From Sporobacter sp963663605 (GTDB lineage Bacteria > Bacillota > Clostridia > Oscillospirales > Oscillospiraceae), in the NCBI GenBank assembly GCA_963663605.2, contig CAXXVF010000002.1:1240001-1304000 (forward strand): DNA of 64,000 nucleotides. The letters are read 5' to 3'. The stretch's first letter is position 1; every line of letters starts with the position of its first letter. A program made the translations under genes and the position numbers. The notes beneath the pieces were generated by a model. It saw nothing but the letters and a program-made list of their open reading frames with translations. It did no database searches and was not told the DNA's origin. Positions 7,991 through 15,476 of the stretch are shown here, piece by piece.

Positions 7991-9280
7991 TTATGGCGCC
8001 ATACCTGTTACCAGAATGCCCAAACAGTCTCTGTAAATGGCGGGAAACTGCGTCAGCGGGAGCGGCGATACGCCTTCTCCGGCCTCGACCGTATAACCGG
8101 GACGGTCATATGAAGAAATGAACCAGTCCTTATATCCGGCATATCCCGATGCGTACGGCGTCTCCTCGACGGCGTAGCCGCTGACGGCCGAAAATTTTTG
8201 TGCGATCTCATATGAATTTTTCGGCTCGAAATCGAGATACTTCCAATAGATGACTTTGCCCTGCGTGTGAAAGGAGATGGTCAGCGAAAAATTATTCGAA
8301 CGCGTCAGGTCGTAAACGGCGCGGCTTTCCGGCTGTGACAGCGGTGCTGCGCCGACGTAGTCCCTTGGACCGGGTTTTGTGAACCCCTGCGAAAACTTGA
8401 TTTCCCGCGCATTTTCCCAGCCAGCCGGGTATTGCAGATTCAGGTCGACACCGTTGATATTTGCTTTCCAGCCGAGCGGAAACCGGATGTCCGGATAGTT
8501 TTCGCCTAAGGCGCGGGCCCGGTCGTAATCCGTCCCGGAATCGAGCTCACCCGTTACGAGATCCACGCCGTCGGGATTCACCATCGGCATGAGAAGCAGC
8601 GTCGTTTTTTCAAAAAGCGCGCGCGCGTCCTGATCGAATATCGTTCCGCCGGACGCATAGGCCTCGGCGTATTCCTCCAGGAAACGCATGACGAGGGGCG
8701 TCGTGATCCATTCGTTTGCATGGTGCGCGGCGTTGTAAAAAACGCGCGTGGAACCCGAGCCCATAGACAGAAGGTGCAGCCTGCGGCCCATCACGCTCGT
8801 TCCGGCCCAGCCGGAGTTTATAAACGGGTACCGCGCCGCGAGACCGTCGGCGCAAAAGGCCAGAACCGTCGACGTAAACCGGATCGAATCGGGCACGACG
8901 TCAAACCCGAGCGGTATGGTCAGCATCTGCCCGATCCGCATCGCTACGGGCGCAACCTCCGGATTGGCCGTCCGGATGGCTTCGATACGCGTTTTGTACA
9001 TCCAGGACAGTTTCCACATCGTGTCACCCGGCTTGACGGCATAGCGGATATAACCGGTCATAAAAGGCAGGAGCGCCCGATAAGTCCTCGGTCCGGCGAC
9101 GCCATCCGGCGCGAGACCGTAGTCCGCCTGAAAGCTTTTAAGCGCCGCCGCCGTTTTCGGGCCGAAAACCCCATCCGCAGCCGCCGGATATCCGGCCCGC
9201 GTGAGCGCCAGCTGCAGCAGCTGTACCTGCGGGCTGCGACAGCCCGGATAAAGCGTTTTTAAAATGTCATAAAGCGCCAT
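7991..9280 (-). CDS. M14 family gamma-D-glutamyl-diamino acid endopeptidase with PG-binding and LysM domains
   Basis: Zinc peptidase of 429 residues that should cut peptidoglycan stem peptides. Domain order: peptidoglycan_binding_1 (about 18-73), LysM (about 80-123) and an M14 carboxypeptidase fold (about 135-425). Zinc ligands are H187 and E190 (HANE) with H338 (SFH), and E399 is the likely catalytic Glu. There is no signal peptide, as in endopeptidase I of Lysinibacillus sphaericus, a sporulation enzyme with the same domains in the same order. The ATG at 9280 follows GGAGAG. Its place between spo0A and spoIVB supports a role in spore cortex or mother-cell wall turnover, which is an inference. 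Confidence 0.85.
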   Translation of the reverse strand: MALYDILKTLYPGCRSPQVQLLQLALTRAGYPAAADGVFGPKTAAALKSFQADYGLAPDGVAGPRTYRALLPFMTGYIRYAVKPGDTMWKLSWMYKTRIEAIRTANPEVAPVAMRIGQMLTIPLGFDVVPDSIRFTSTVLAFCADGLAARYPFINSGWAGTSVMGRRLHLLSMGSGSTRVFYNAAHHANEWITTPLVMRFLEEYAEAYASGGTIFDQDARALFEKTTLLLMPMVNPDGVDLVTGELDSGTDYDRARALGENYPDIRFPLGWKANINGVDLNLQYPAGWENAREIKFSQGFTKPGPRDYVGAAPLSQPESRAVYDLTRSNNFSLTISFHTQGKVIYWKYLDFEPKNSYEIAQKFSAVSGYAVEETPYASGYAGYKDWFISSYDRPGYTVEAGEGVSPLPLTQFPAIYRDCLGILVTGMAP

Positions 9281-9503
9281 AATCCACTCTCCATAAAAAT
9301 ACAAATTTTCACTGCTTGTAATAGAAAATTATGACATGACATGTTATTTGATACATCATTATCATCAAAAACTCCATAATCACAAGAAACACGAAGCCTT
9401 CGATTCCAACGCAGAAATATATTGTCTTTGTTTGAAAGCGCTTTTTTTTTACGTTTGCGGACATATTAAAAATGCTTCAACGCGAAATTACAGGAGGAAG
9501 ACA

Positions 9504-9551
9504 ATGACAAAACCGATGTTCATTCCTCACTATCAAAAAGGGGACGGATGA
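9504..9551 (+). CDS. Possible 15-codon upstream ORF coupled to spoIVB
   Basis: ATG at 9504 is preceded by a strong AGGAGG at ideal spacing and opens a reading frame for MTKPMFIPHYQKGDG, whose TGA ends one base before the spoIVB start at 9553. The GGGGA in its last codons is the likely spoIVB ribosome-binding site, so translation of the short frame would open or mask it. It may be a leader peptide or an artefact of a strong site; no homologue is known to me. Confidence 0.4.
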   Translation: MTKPMFIPHYQKGDG

Positions 9552-9552
9552 T

Positions 9553-10611
9553 ATGAGGAACTTAATTAAAATACGAAAAAAAATTGGAAGAATCTGCTTG
9601 TTTTTAATGACATTATCGGTCTTGAGCACGGCCGGCGGCACGGCAATGGCGTACAACGCGGAAAGTCTCGTGCCGCTGGGCAACGCCGTCGGCATCAACA
9701 TGCTCTCAGAGGGCGTCATGGTCGTCGGCGTACCGGAGATCCTGGCCGATGGGAAGTCCGTGTCGCCCGCACGCGACGCGGGGCTCTCGGCCGGCGACAT
9801 CATAACAAAGATCGGGACGCAGACGATATCATCCGGCGAGGATATGAAAGCGGCTGTCTCGGAGCTTGACGGGTCTCAGATACCGGTGACGGTATTGCGC
9901 AGGGGCAGCGTCCTGGAACTGATGGTCACCCCGCATCAGGCGCAGGACGGGCACTGCGAGCTCGGCCTTTGGATGCGCGACGGCGTCGCAGGGATCGGGA
10001 CGCTGACGTTTTACGACCCTGAAACGGGCCTTTTCGGCGCGCTCGGCCATTCCGTCAACGACATTGAGTCCGGCATTTCGATTCCGATGCGTTCGGGTAC
10101 GGTGACAAGCTCCGTCGTAACGGACGTCGTGCAGGGAAAAGCGGGACTGCCCGGCCAGCTGCACGGCACCTTCAACGCGGACAGCGTACTGGGCACATTG
10201 TCTGTCAATACGCCATGCGGTATTTTTGGCAAAATGGAAAAAAACGATATGCTCAAAGGCAAAACGGCGCTGCCGGTGGCCGAGGATGCCGAGATAAAGA
10301 CCGGCCCGGCTGTCATTCTTTCAAACGTGTCGGGCACGGACGTTCAGGAATTTGAAGTGGAGATCACGCGCATCTACACGGGCGCGGAGGCCGTCGGCCG
10401 CAGCATAATGCTGCGCGTCACGGATCCCGAACTCATTGCGCAGACCGGCGGTATCGTGCAGGGCATGAGCGGCAGTCCGGTCATACAAAACGGCAAGCTC
10501 ATCGGCGCGGTGACGCATGTCCTCGTCAACGACCCGACGCGCGGCTACGGCATCTCGATTGAAAACATGCTCGATATGATTGAAGACAGCGTAAACAAAA
10601 AAGCGGCGTAA
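9553..10611 (+). CDS. spoIVB: SpoIVB serine peptidase
   Basis: Signalling protease of the S55 family, 352 residues, secreted from the forespore to start pro-sigma-K processing. It has an N-terminal membrane anchor (about 12-32), a PDZ domain (about 50-130) and the protease domain. The catalytic residues can be assigned by spacing to the Bacillus enzyme: H166 (GALGHS), D291 (TDPEL) and S306 (GMSGSP). Length is shorter than the 426 residues in Bacillus because the region before the PDZ domain is reduced. In Bacillus it lies directly upstream of spo0A; here the two genes are convergent-strand neighbours with two genes between them. Confidence 0.93.
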   Translation: MRNLIKIRKKIGRICLFLMTLSVLSTAGGTAMAYNAESLVPLGNAVGINMLSEGVMVVGVPEILADGKSVSPARDAGLSAGDIITKIGTQTISSGEDMKAAVSELDGSQIPVTVLRRGSVLELMVTPHQAQDGHCELGLWMRDGVAGIGTLTFYDPETGLFGALGHSVNDIESGISIPMRSGTVTSSVVTDVVQGKAGLPGQLHGTFNADSVLGTLSVNTPCGIFGKMEKNDMLKGKTALPVAEDAEIKTGPAVILSNVSGTDVQEFEVEITRIYTGAEAVGRSIMLRVTDPELIAQTGGIVQGMSGSPVIQNGKLIGAVTHVLVNDPTRGYGISIENMLDMIEDSVNKKAA

Positions 10612-10624
10612 CGTATAAAAAAAT

Positions 10625-10661
10625 CAGGCATTGCGAAAGCTGACGCAATGCCTGTTTTTTT
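10625..10661 (+). terminator. Intrinsic terminator of spoIVB
   Basis: Perfect 11-bp stem CAGGCATTGCG / CGCAATGCCTG with an 8-base loop, followed by seven T. Confidence 0.9.
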
Positions 10662-10795
10662 ATATTGCATTCATCGGGCATTACAGATACAATATGTTTA
10701 TTCTTTTTCAGCCCGCCGACGGGCTTTTACTGCTGAATACCGCCTCATATCGCATAAGCGAAACTTTAAACATACAATACGCAGCCCTTCGTCTG

Positions 10796-10850
10796 TTGGG
10801 GTCGCAGGGGCGGAGCCCCTGCGACTCTGCCGGGAGGACGGGTGGAATTT
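10796..10850 (+). repeat. GC-rich hairpin element, distant member of the dispersed family
   Basis: Contains a perfect hairpin (GTCGCAGGGGC / GCCCCTGCGAC around GGA) followed by GGGAGGACGGGTGG. The layout, a GGGGC hairpin followed by a G-rich tail just before a gene, resembles the copies at 14026, 34660, 41509 and 42578, but the sequence is diverged. It sits directly upstream of the thioesterase gene. Confidence 0.4.
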
Positions 10851-10871
10851 TTAAAACATAAGGAGTCTTTT

Positions 10872-11288
10872 ATGCTGCAGACAAAAACAACGATCAACGT
10901 CCGCTACCCCGACTGCGACCGCATGGGCGTCGTCCATCACGCCGTCTACCCAATCTGGTACGAGATGGCACGCATGGATTTTTTCACAGAGCTCGGCTTT
11001 TCGTTTTCGGATATGGATGCGCTGAACGTCAATCCCACCATGGTCGATCTGCATTTGCAGTATAAAGCACCTGCGACATACCCGCAGACACTTTACATCA
11101 CAACGCGCATGGGCCGGTACGCGGCGAAAAAACTCGAACTCATATATGAAACGTACGACAGTTCCAGCGGCAACCTTATCAACACCGCATCCACTTTCCA
11201 TATCTGGACGGGCCCCGACAACAAATCCTACAACCTGGAAGAAAACCTGCCGGTCTTCTACGACAAAATCAAAAGAGCGGCGGTGTAG
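10872..11288 (+). CDS. 4-hydroxybenzoyl-CoA-type (hotdog) thioesterase
   Basis: Acyl-CoA thioesterase of the YbgC/FadM group, 138 residues. The active-site region YPDCDRMGVVHHAVY carries the Asp of the family (DxDxxGxVxxxxY pattern) near the N-terminus, followed by the long helix and the beta sheet of the hotdog fold. ATG at 10872 follows AAGGAG. It probably acts in the cytoplasm on short or medium acyl-CoA; the substrate is not evident. Confidence 0.85.
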   Translation: MLQTKTTINVRYPDCDRMGVVHHAVYPIWYEMARMDFFTELGFSFSDMDALNVNPTMVDLHLQYKAPATYPQTLYITTRMGRYAAKKLELIYETYDSSSGNLINTASTFHIWTGPDNKSYNLEENLPVFYDKIKRAAV

Positions 11289-11373
11289 AAACTAAAATCT
11301 GACCGTAAAAAATCCTGTTTTGCGCTTGCGGCGCAGCTTTTTGGCTGGCATAATTTTCTATGGGGTGATTTGA

Positions 11374-11688
11374 GTGGATCATGAACTGTTGGACGCAATC
11401 CGGGAAGAACTCAAACCGATTAAGAAAGATATAAACCGGCTTGATACGCGTGTCGAGCAGAACACAACCCGGCTTGATACAATGGAGCAGGATATAAACC
11501 GGCTTAAAGTCTTAATGGAGAACGACATCCCGAAACAGTTCAATCTGCTCGCGGAAGGCCAGCGCCTCCTGTTGGAACGCATGCAGCGTCCGGATAAGGT
11601 CGATAACCTCGAGAGCAGGGTCGATACGCTTGAAACGGTCGTAAAAAGCCATTCCGCCGATATCGCCGAACTGAAAAAGGCTTTGTAA
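11374..11688 (+). CDS. Small coiled-coil protein of unknown function
   Basis: Protein of 104 residues starting at a GTG with GGGGTGAT upstream. It is almost wholly heptad-patterned: repeated INRLDTRV / TRLDTMEQDINRL units, then a second coil near the C-terminus. Such short SMC-hinge-like or phage-fibre-like coils are common in Clostridia, often annotated as hypothetical. I do not recognise a function. It stands alone between a thioesterase and an EAL-GGDEF gene on the other strand. Confidence 0.6.
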   Translation: MDHELLDAIREELKPIKKDINRLDTRVEQNTTRLDTMEQDINRLKVLMENDIPKQFNLLAEGQRLLLERMQRPDKVDNLESRVDTLETVVKSHSADIAELKKAL

Positions 11689-11724
11689 AACGTTCTTCTT
11701 TATATACATATCAGTCTATTCCTA

Positions 11725-11772
11725 TTCCCGCCCGACCGTCCATAAGATATAGGGCTTTGTCCTATTACCCAA
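11725..11772 (-). repeat. Dispersed GGGCGGG repeat element, reverse orientation
   Basis: Read on the minus strand it gives TAATAGGACAAAGCCCTATA followed by a tail with TCGGGCGGGAATAGG, matching the copy at 34660-34712. It has the same design: a short hairpin, then a G-rich tail. Confidence 0.6.
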
Positions 11773-11799
11773 ACGGATAAGATCGAAAACATTTAAACA

Positions 11800-11834
11800 G
11801 TAAAAAACAGCCCGCGGGTAATCCCCGCGGGCTG
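11800..11834 (-). terminator. Terminator of the EAL-GGDEF gene
   Basis: Perfect 11-bp stem (CAGCCCGCGGG at 11808-11818 with CCCGCGGGCTG at 11824-11834). On the minus strand it is followed by TTTTTTACTG. Confidence 0.85.
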
Positions 11835-11896
11835 TGGTGCGTTACTGTGTGTTTTATTGAACGTTATGTATGGCGCTGTATCGGCGGTCTGGATGT

Positions 11897-13765
11897 TTAT
11901 GGCGGGCTTTGTTTAGGTCCTGTATCACAGATCCCCTGTACCGCCCTGTTCCTGCCGGCTTTTTTGGCTGCATACAGGTTTTTATCTGCCAGTCTTATGA
12001 GCGTTTCGATTGTTATACCCGGTCGATGCGATGTATAGACGCCCATACTCACAGTGAAACGCACCGTTTTGTCCTCATACCGTACACCTGCGCGTTCACA
12101 GGCCGTCCGGACCGATTCCGCCACCCTTTTGGATACCGTCTCGGAGGCATTGTTCAGTATAATGAGGAATTCATCTCCCCCATACCGCGCAATCCAATCG
12201 ACGCCGTTTCTTATATATTGCCTTGAGCACGCAACAAATTCCTTCAGGACCTGATCGCCGGCCAAATGGCCGAACCGGTCGTTGACGTTCTTGAACTGAT
12301 CGACGTCGATCAGTATTATTGATAGCGGCTTGTTGTTTGTCACGGCGTTATAGATATCGATCGGCAGCCGTTCTTCAATGTAACGCCTGTTGTACGCGCC
12401 GGTCAGTCTGTCGGTAATGAGCTCTTCGCTCATCGTTGTGCGCATAATGCCTGCTTCCGGATCCAACCGGTCGGACGGATTAACCACCGGCCCTCTCAGT
12501 TCTATATTGTAGAAATCTTCATCTGTCTGGAAATCTGCGCATAGGATACACCTGTCACTGCTTTTATTGAAAAACACCGTTGAAATCGTGATGCACAAAC
12601 TCCCTGTAGCGAGCGAAACGTACGGTTCCGTCATACATCTCTTTCGTCTTTTTTCAGAAAGCGGGTAATAATACTTCTCCATTGAATGGTCCGTGCCTTT
12701 TTTAGCCGAATAGAAAATCAGTTTTTCATTGTTTTCGCTGGTTTTCTGCGCACAGATCGTCTTGCTAATCTGGACGCCCGCGCTGTCGAGTATGTAGGCG
12801 CATTCCATCGTTTCACATCCGGATACGATATCTTTGAGCACTTTGTCGTAATCATCGCGGCGCTTGTCGCCAAGCTTCATGACGGACCGGTTGACGATGT
12901 CGATGAGCTTTTTGTTCTTATTCCTGTTCTGTGTATTCTGCATTTTTATGTATTCGTTGAATTTTTTGCCGAGCAGGGCGATCTTATTATTGGAAAACAG
13001 TTTATATCCGTCAACGAGTGGTTCCGGTACGGAAAAGTAGAAGCCCTGTATCATATGACTTCCAAGCCTCAATACCTGAATGGCTTCCTCCTCAAACTCA
13101 ACGCCTTCCGCTATAACAAGCGCGCCTATTTTGTTGGCCAGGATAACAAGAGATTTGAAAACACCTTGTTTGTAAAAATCGATATGGATGTTCTTAACAA
13201 GCGATATATCGATCTTAATGATGTCCGGCTTAACGAGCAGTATCCGGTCCATATTCGAAAAACCCGTGCCCACATCGTCCAGCGCGACCATAAAGCCGTA
13301 TCGCTTATACGTATCGACAAAACGTTTAAGGTTCGAGTTGCTCAGAACATTGATCTCGCTGATCTCGATGACGATATTGCGTGGATTGATGTTGTTTTGT
13401 CGGACCTGATCAAATAGATATCCCGAACCCTCGGAGTATTCAAGAACAGCCGTGTCCATATTCAGGAAAAGAATTTTGTCGGGATTATCTCGGTGTACTT
13501 TGCTAAACTCTTCAAGTATGACGGTCCTGCATGTTCTGTCCATTTCAAGGGATAAATCCTCGGCCCTGGCCGCCGCGAAGATCTCGCTCGGAACAACGTT
13601 ATCGCCCGTATCCGGATTGGTGTAGCGGATGAGCCCCTCCACTCCAATGACTGATTTCCTGCTGACGGAAACAATCTGCTGAAAATTAGCAGTAAGATTT
13701 TTGCTTTCAATGATCTCTTTTATTCCCTGGTTTATCGCCGGCCTTCTTTTTGTCGATATCGCCAC
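11897..13765 (-). CDS. EAL-GGDEF cyclic-di-GMP turnover protein
   Basis: Cytoplasmic protein of 622 residues with an N-terminal EAL domain (about 20-265), a middle region that may sense a ligand (about 300-440), and a C-terminal GGDEF domain (about 460-615). The GGDEF motif is intact (RYGGDEF), so it should be able to make cyclic di-GMP. The EAL domain has EGL instead of EAL, but keeps LNMD, EISE, DDVGTGFS, KID and EGVE, so hydrolysis may also be possible. This order, EAL before GGDEF, is the reverse of the usual one. The start is a GTG after GGGAGGG. A 140-base leader with its own terminator precedes it. Confidence 0.88.
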   Translation of the reverse strand: MAISTKRRPAINQGIKEIIESKNLTANFQQIVSVSRKSVIGVEGLIRYTNPDTGDNVVPSEIFAAARAEDLSLEMDRTCRTVILEEFSKVHRDNPDKILFLNMDTAVLEYSEGSGYLFDQVRQNNINPRNIVIEISEINVLSNSNLKRFVDTYKRYGFMVALDDVGTGFSNMDRILLVKPDIIKIDISLVKNIHIDFYKQGVFKSLVILANKIGALVIAEGVEFEEEAIQVLRLGSHMIQGFYFSVPEPLVDGYKLFSNNKIALLGKKFNEYIKMQNTQNRNKNKKLIDIVNRSVMKLGDKRRDDYDKVLKDIVSGCETMECAYILDSAGVQISKTICAQKTSENNEKLIFYSAKKGTDHSMEKYYYPLSEKRRKRCMTEPYVSLATGSLCITISTVFFNKSSDRCILCADFQTDEDFYNIELRGPVVNPSDRLDPEAGIMRTTMSEELITDRLTGAYNRRYIEERLPIDIYNAVTNNKPLSIILIDVDQFKNVNDRFGHLAGDQVLKEFVACSRQYIRNGVDWIARYGGDEFLIILNNASETVSKRVAESVRTACERAGVRYEDKTVRFTVSMGVYTSHRPGITIETLIRLADKNLYAAKKAGRNRAVQGICDTGPKQSPP

Positions 13766-13904
13766 GCAAAACCCTCCCGCACAAAAACAAAAGCCTTTGA
13801 AAACACCGGATAATCCGGATATTTCAAGGGCTTCTTTGCCTGTTTCCTGTATTGAATTTATGAGTATTTCAGGAATAACGTAGAAAACAAGCGCAAATCA
13901 GTTT
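13766..13904 (-). ncRNA. Structured 5' leader with internal terminator (riboswitch-like)
   Basis: About 140 bases separate the predicted start of transcription from the GTG. Read on the minus strand, the leader holds a first stem TTCCTG...CAGGAA, then ACAGGCAAAGAAGCC, then a long hairpin ending in TTTTGTTTTTG. The arrangement, sensor part followed by terminator before the gene, is that of a transcription-attenuating leader. I could not match it to the cyclic-di-GMP-I or -II aptamer consensus. Confidence 0.45.
13782..13833 (-). terminator. Attenuator hairpin upstream of the EAL-GGDEF gene
   Basis: Stem of AAGCCCTTGAAA with TTTCAAAGGCTT (one mismatch) plus an inner CCGGAT/ATCCGG stem, followed on the minus strand by TTTTGTTTTTG. 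It lies between promoter and coding region, not after a gene. Confidence 0.6.
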
Positions 13905-13910
13905 TTTTTA

Positions 13911-13939
13911 ATTATAAAACACCTTGTTTAAATAGTCAA
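13911..13939 (-). promoter_or_regulatory. Sigma-A promoter of the EAL-GGDEF gene
   Basis: TTGACT (13934-13939), exactly 17 bases, TATAAT (13911-13916) on the minus strand: a near-consensus promoter. Confidence 0.85.
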
Positions 13940-14354
13940 CTTTTCTTGTTCATATGAATGCTTTTCCTGTATGATGGGCGCAATCCGTGTTTTGCCTATG
14001 GGCGAATCCCTTATTGCTACCGGCTTGGGGGCGCCAGTCCCATATTTTTTTGGGCGGCGGGCGGGAAAAGTTATTGAGGCGCGGCGGGAAAAGAAAAAAC
14101 GACAATATTTGCACCAAGGGCGGGCCTTCGGCTTCCCTTCTCTTGCCGTTTTGTGACATTTGTCGGGTTATATTTATCACTTGTCTGCGTTGTTTTTAAC
14201 AATCTTACATTGCGAAAACATAACAAATTCTGTATCCTTAGGAGAAGAAAGACACTTTCCGGCTGCAGACATTGCCTCAATAAATGTTTAAATCGATTTC
14301 GTGATATGCATTTCAGCCAGTGTGTATAACATCAAGATCTTGGAGATAGGTTTT
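13940..14354. other. Long intergenic region between two divergent GGDEF genes
   Basis: About 400 bases without a gene. It holds one copy of the dispersed hairpin/G-rich element (14026-14070) and a possible weak promoter for the plus-strand gene (TTGCGA near 14211, 17 bases, TATCCT). No other structure was seen. Confidence 0.4.
14026..14070 (+). repeat. Dispersed GGGCGGCGGGCGGG repeat element
   Basis: A short hairpin-like stretch (TTGGGGGCGCCAGTCCCATA) is followed by T-rich sequence and then GGGCGGCGGGCGGGAAAAG. The same tail, mostly with GATAAG, recurs at 34690, 40914, 41538 and 42608. Confidence 0.6.
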
Positions 14355-15461
14355 ATGACAGAAAAATTAAGAGCGTATTTATTCCTTGAGAAACTTGATC
14401 CGGGAATTGAAAGAAGAATCGATCTGGATAACATGCGGTTCTGCCGTATGCTGTCCATTATTGTAATGATCTTTGAAGCTTTCATGCTTATACGGTACGG
14501 GTTATTCGGAAATCGATCCTCTGATTGGTATATGCTCCGCTTATGGAGCTACATAAGTTATTTCTCATTGAGCGTCGTGTGGTTTTTCCTGTCCGGGCAC
14601 GCGACAAAAAATGTAACCAGCCACAAGGTTTTTATGTTGATAGGGCTTGGCTACAGCGCCGTCTCCGTCATATGGAGCATGCTCATCTCTGCCGTGGATT
14701 ACTTGAACGGGGAGCAGGTTTTTGTATTTGTAACGATCGTTATCTGCGTGGCCGGATTCGGCTTTTTAAAGCCGGTTGTTTCCACGCTGTTTTTTACCGG
14801 CCTTTTTGCTGTTTTTTATGCCGTTTTGTTCTTCATCAACGGCGCGGCAAAAGCGATCCTGACAAACTATATTGTGCTATGGTTTATAGTCATACTGATT
14901 TGCATTGCACGATATCACACAAAATTATCCGATATAACCGCGCGCGTTGAATTTGAGAAACTAAACAAAGAACTCAGAAAAATGTCGCTTTACGACAAGC
15001 TGACAAATGTCAAAAACAGGCATTGCCTGTCTCTTGACTTACAGGGTTTCGTGGGTAAAAATTTGTTTTTAATGCTGATCGATATCGACGGTTTCAAAGA
15101 AATGAACGATTCATACGGTCATGACAGCGGAGACAGCGCGTTAAAGCAATTCACCCGGATTTTGCAGCAGTATTTCTTCAATCAAAATGTCTATCGATAT
15201 GGCGGCGATGAATTTATTGTTGCCGTTTGTGACTGTCAGCGTGAAGTCCTCATGGATAAAATAAAACATTGCCAGGAGGATATGTCGGGCCTTCTGGTAG
15301 GTAAAACGAAACAGGGCCTCACTTTCAGCGGAGGTTATCTCATCGGGATACTGGAAGATAAAAGGGATTTCGACACGATGTTCAGCAGTGTTGATAATGC
15401 CTTGTATCGGTCCAAAAGAAACGGGAAAAATCAAATTACCCGTGCGGATTGGGAAGAATGA
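14355..15461 (+). CDS. Membrane-bound diguanylate cyclase
   Basis: Protein of 368 residues: about six hydrophobic segments in the first 190 residues, then a GGDEF domain (about 215-365) with an intact YGGDEF motif and the MLIDIDGFKEMNDSYGHD region that binds GTP. It should make cyclic di-GMP at the membrane in response to an unknown signal. The ATG at 14355 follows GGAGATAGG. It is the second of three GGDEF proteins in the window, divergent from the EAL-GGDEF gene. Confidence 0.88.
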   Translation: MTEKLRAYLFLEKLDPGIERRIDLDNMRFCRMLSIIVMIFEAFMLIRYGLFGNRSSDWYMLRLWSYISYFSLSVVWFFLSGHATKNVTSHKVFMLIGLGYSAVSVIWSMLISAVDYLNGEQVFVFVTIVICVAGFGFLKPVVSTLFFTGLFAVFYAVLFFINGAAKAILTNYIVLWFIVILICIARYHTKLSDITARVEFEKLNKELRKMSLYDKLTNVKNRHCLSLDLQGFVGKNLFLMLIDIDGFKEMNDSYGHDSGDSALKQFTRILQQYFFNQNVYRYGGDEFIVAVCDCQREVLMDKIKHCQEDMSGLLVGKTKQGLTFSGGYLIGILEDKRDFDTMFSSVDNALYRSKRNGKNQITRADWEE

Positions 15462-15476
15462 AAAGGCGGGCGGCGC

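Noticed and set aside
9336..9551. 71-codon frame upstream of spoIVB
   Set aside because: No ribosome-binding site at its start; only the last 15 codons, from 9504, have one.
13766..13904. Cyclic-di-GMP-I (GEMM) riboswitch
   Set aside because: CAGGCAAAG resembles a part of it, but the rest of the aptamer (GGACGCAAAGCC and the GGUAGGUAGCGGGG arm) is not found; kept as an unknown leader.
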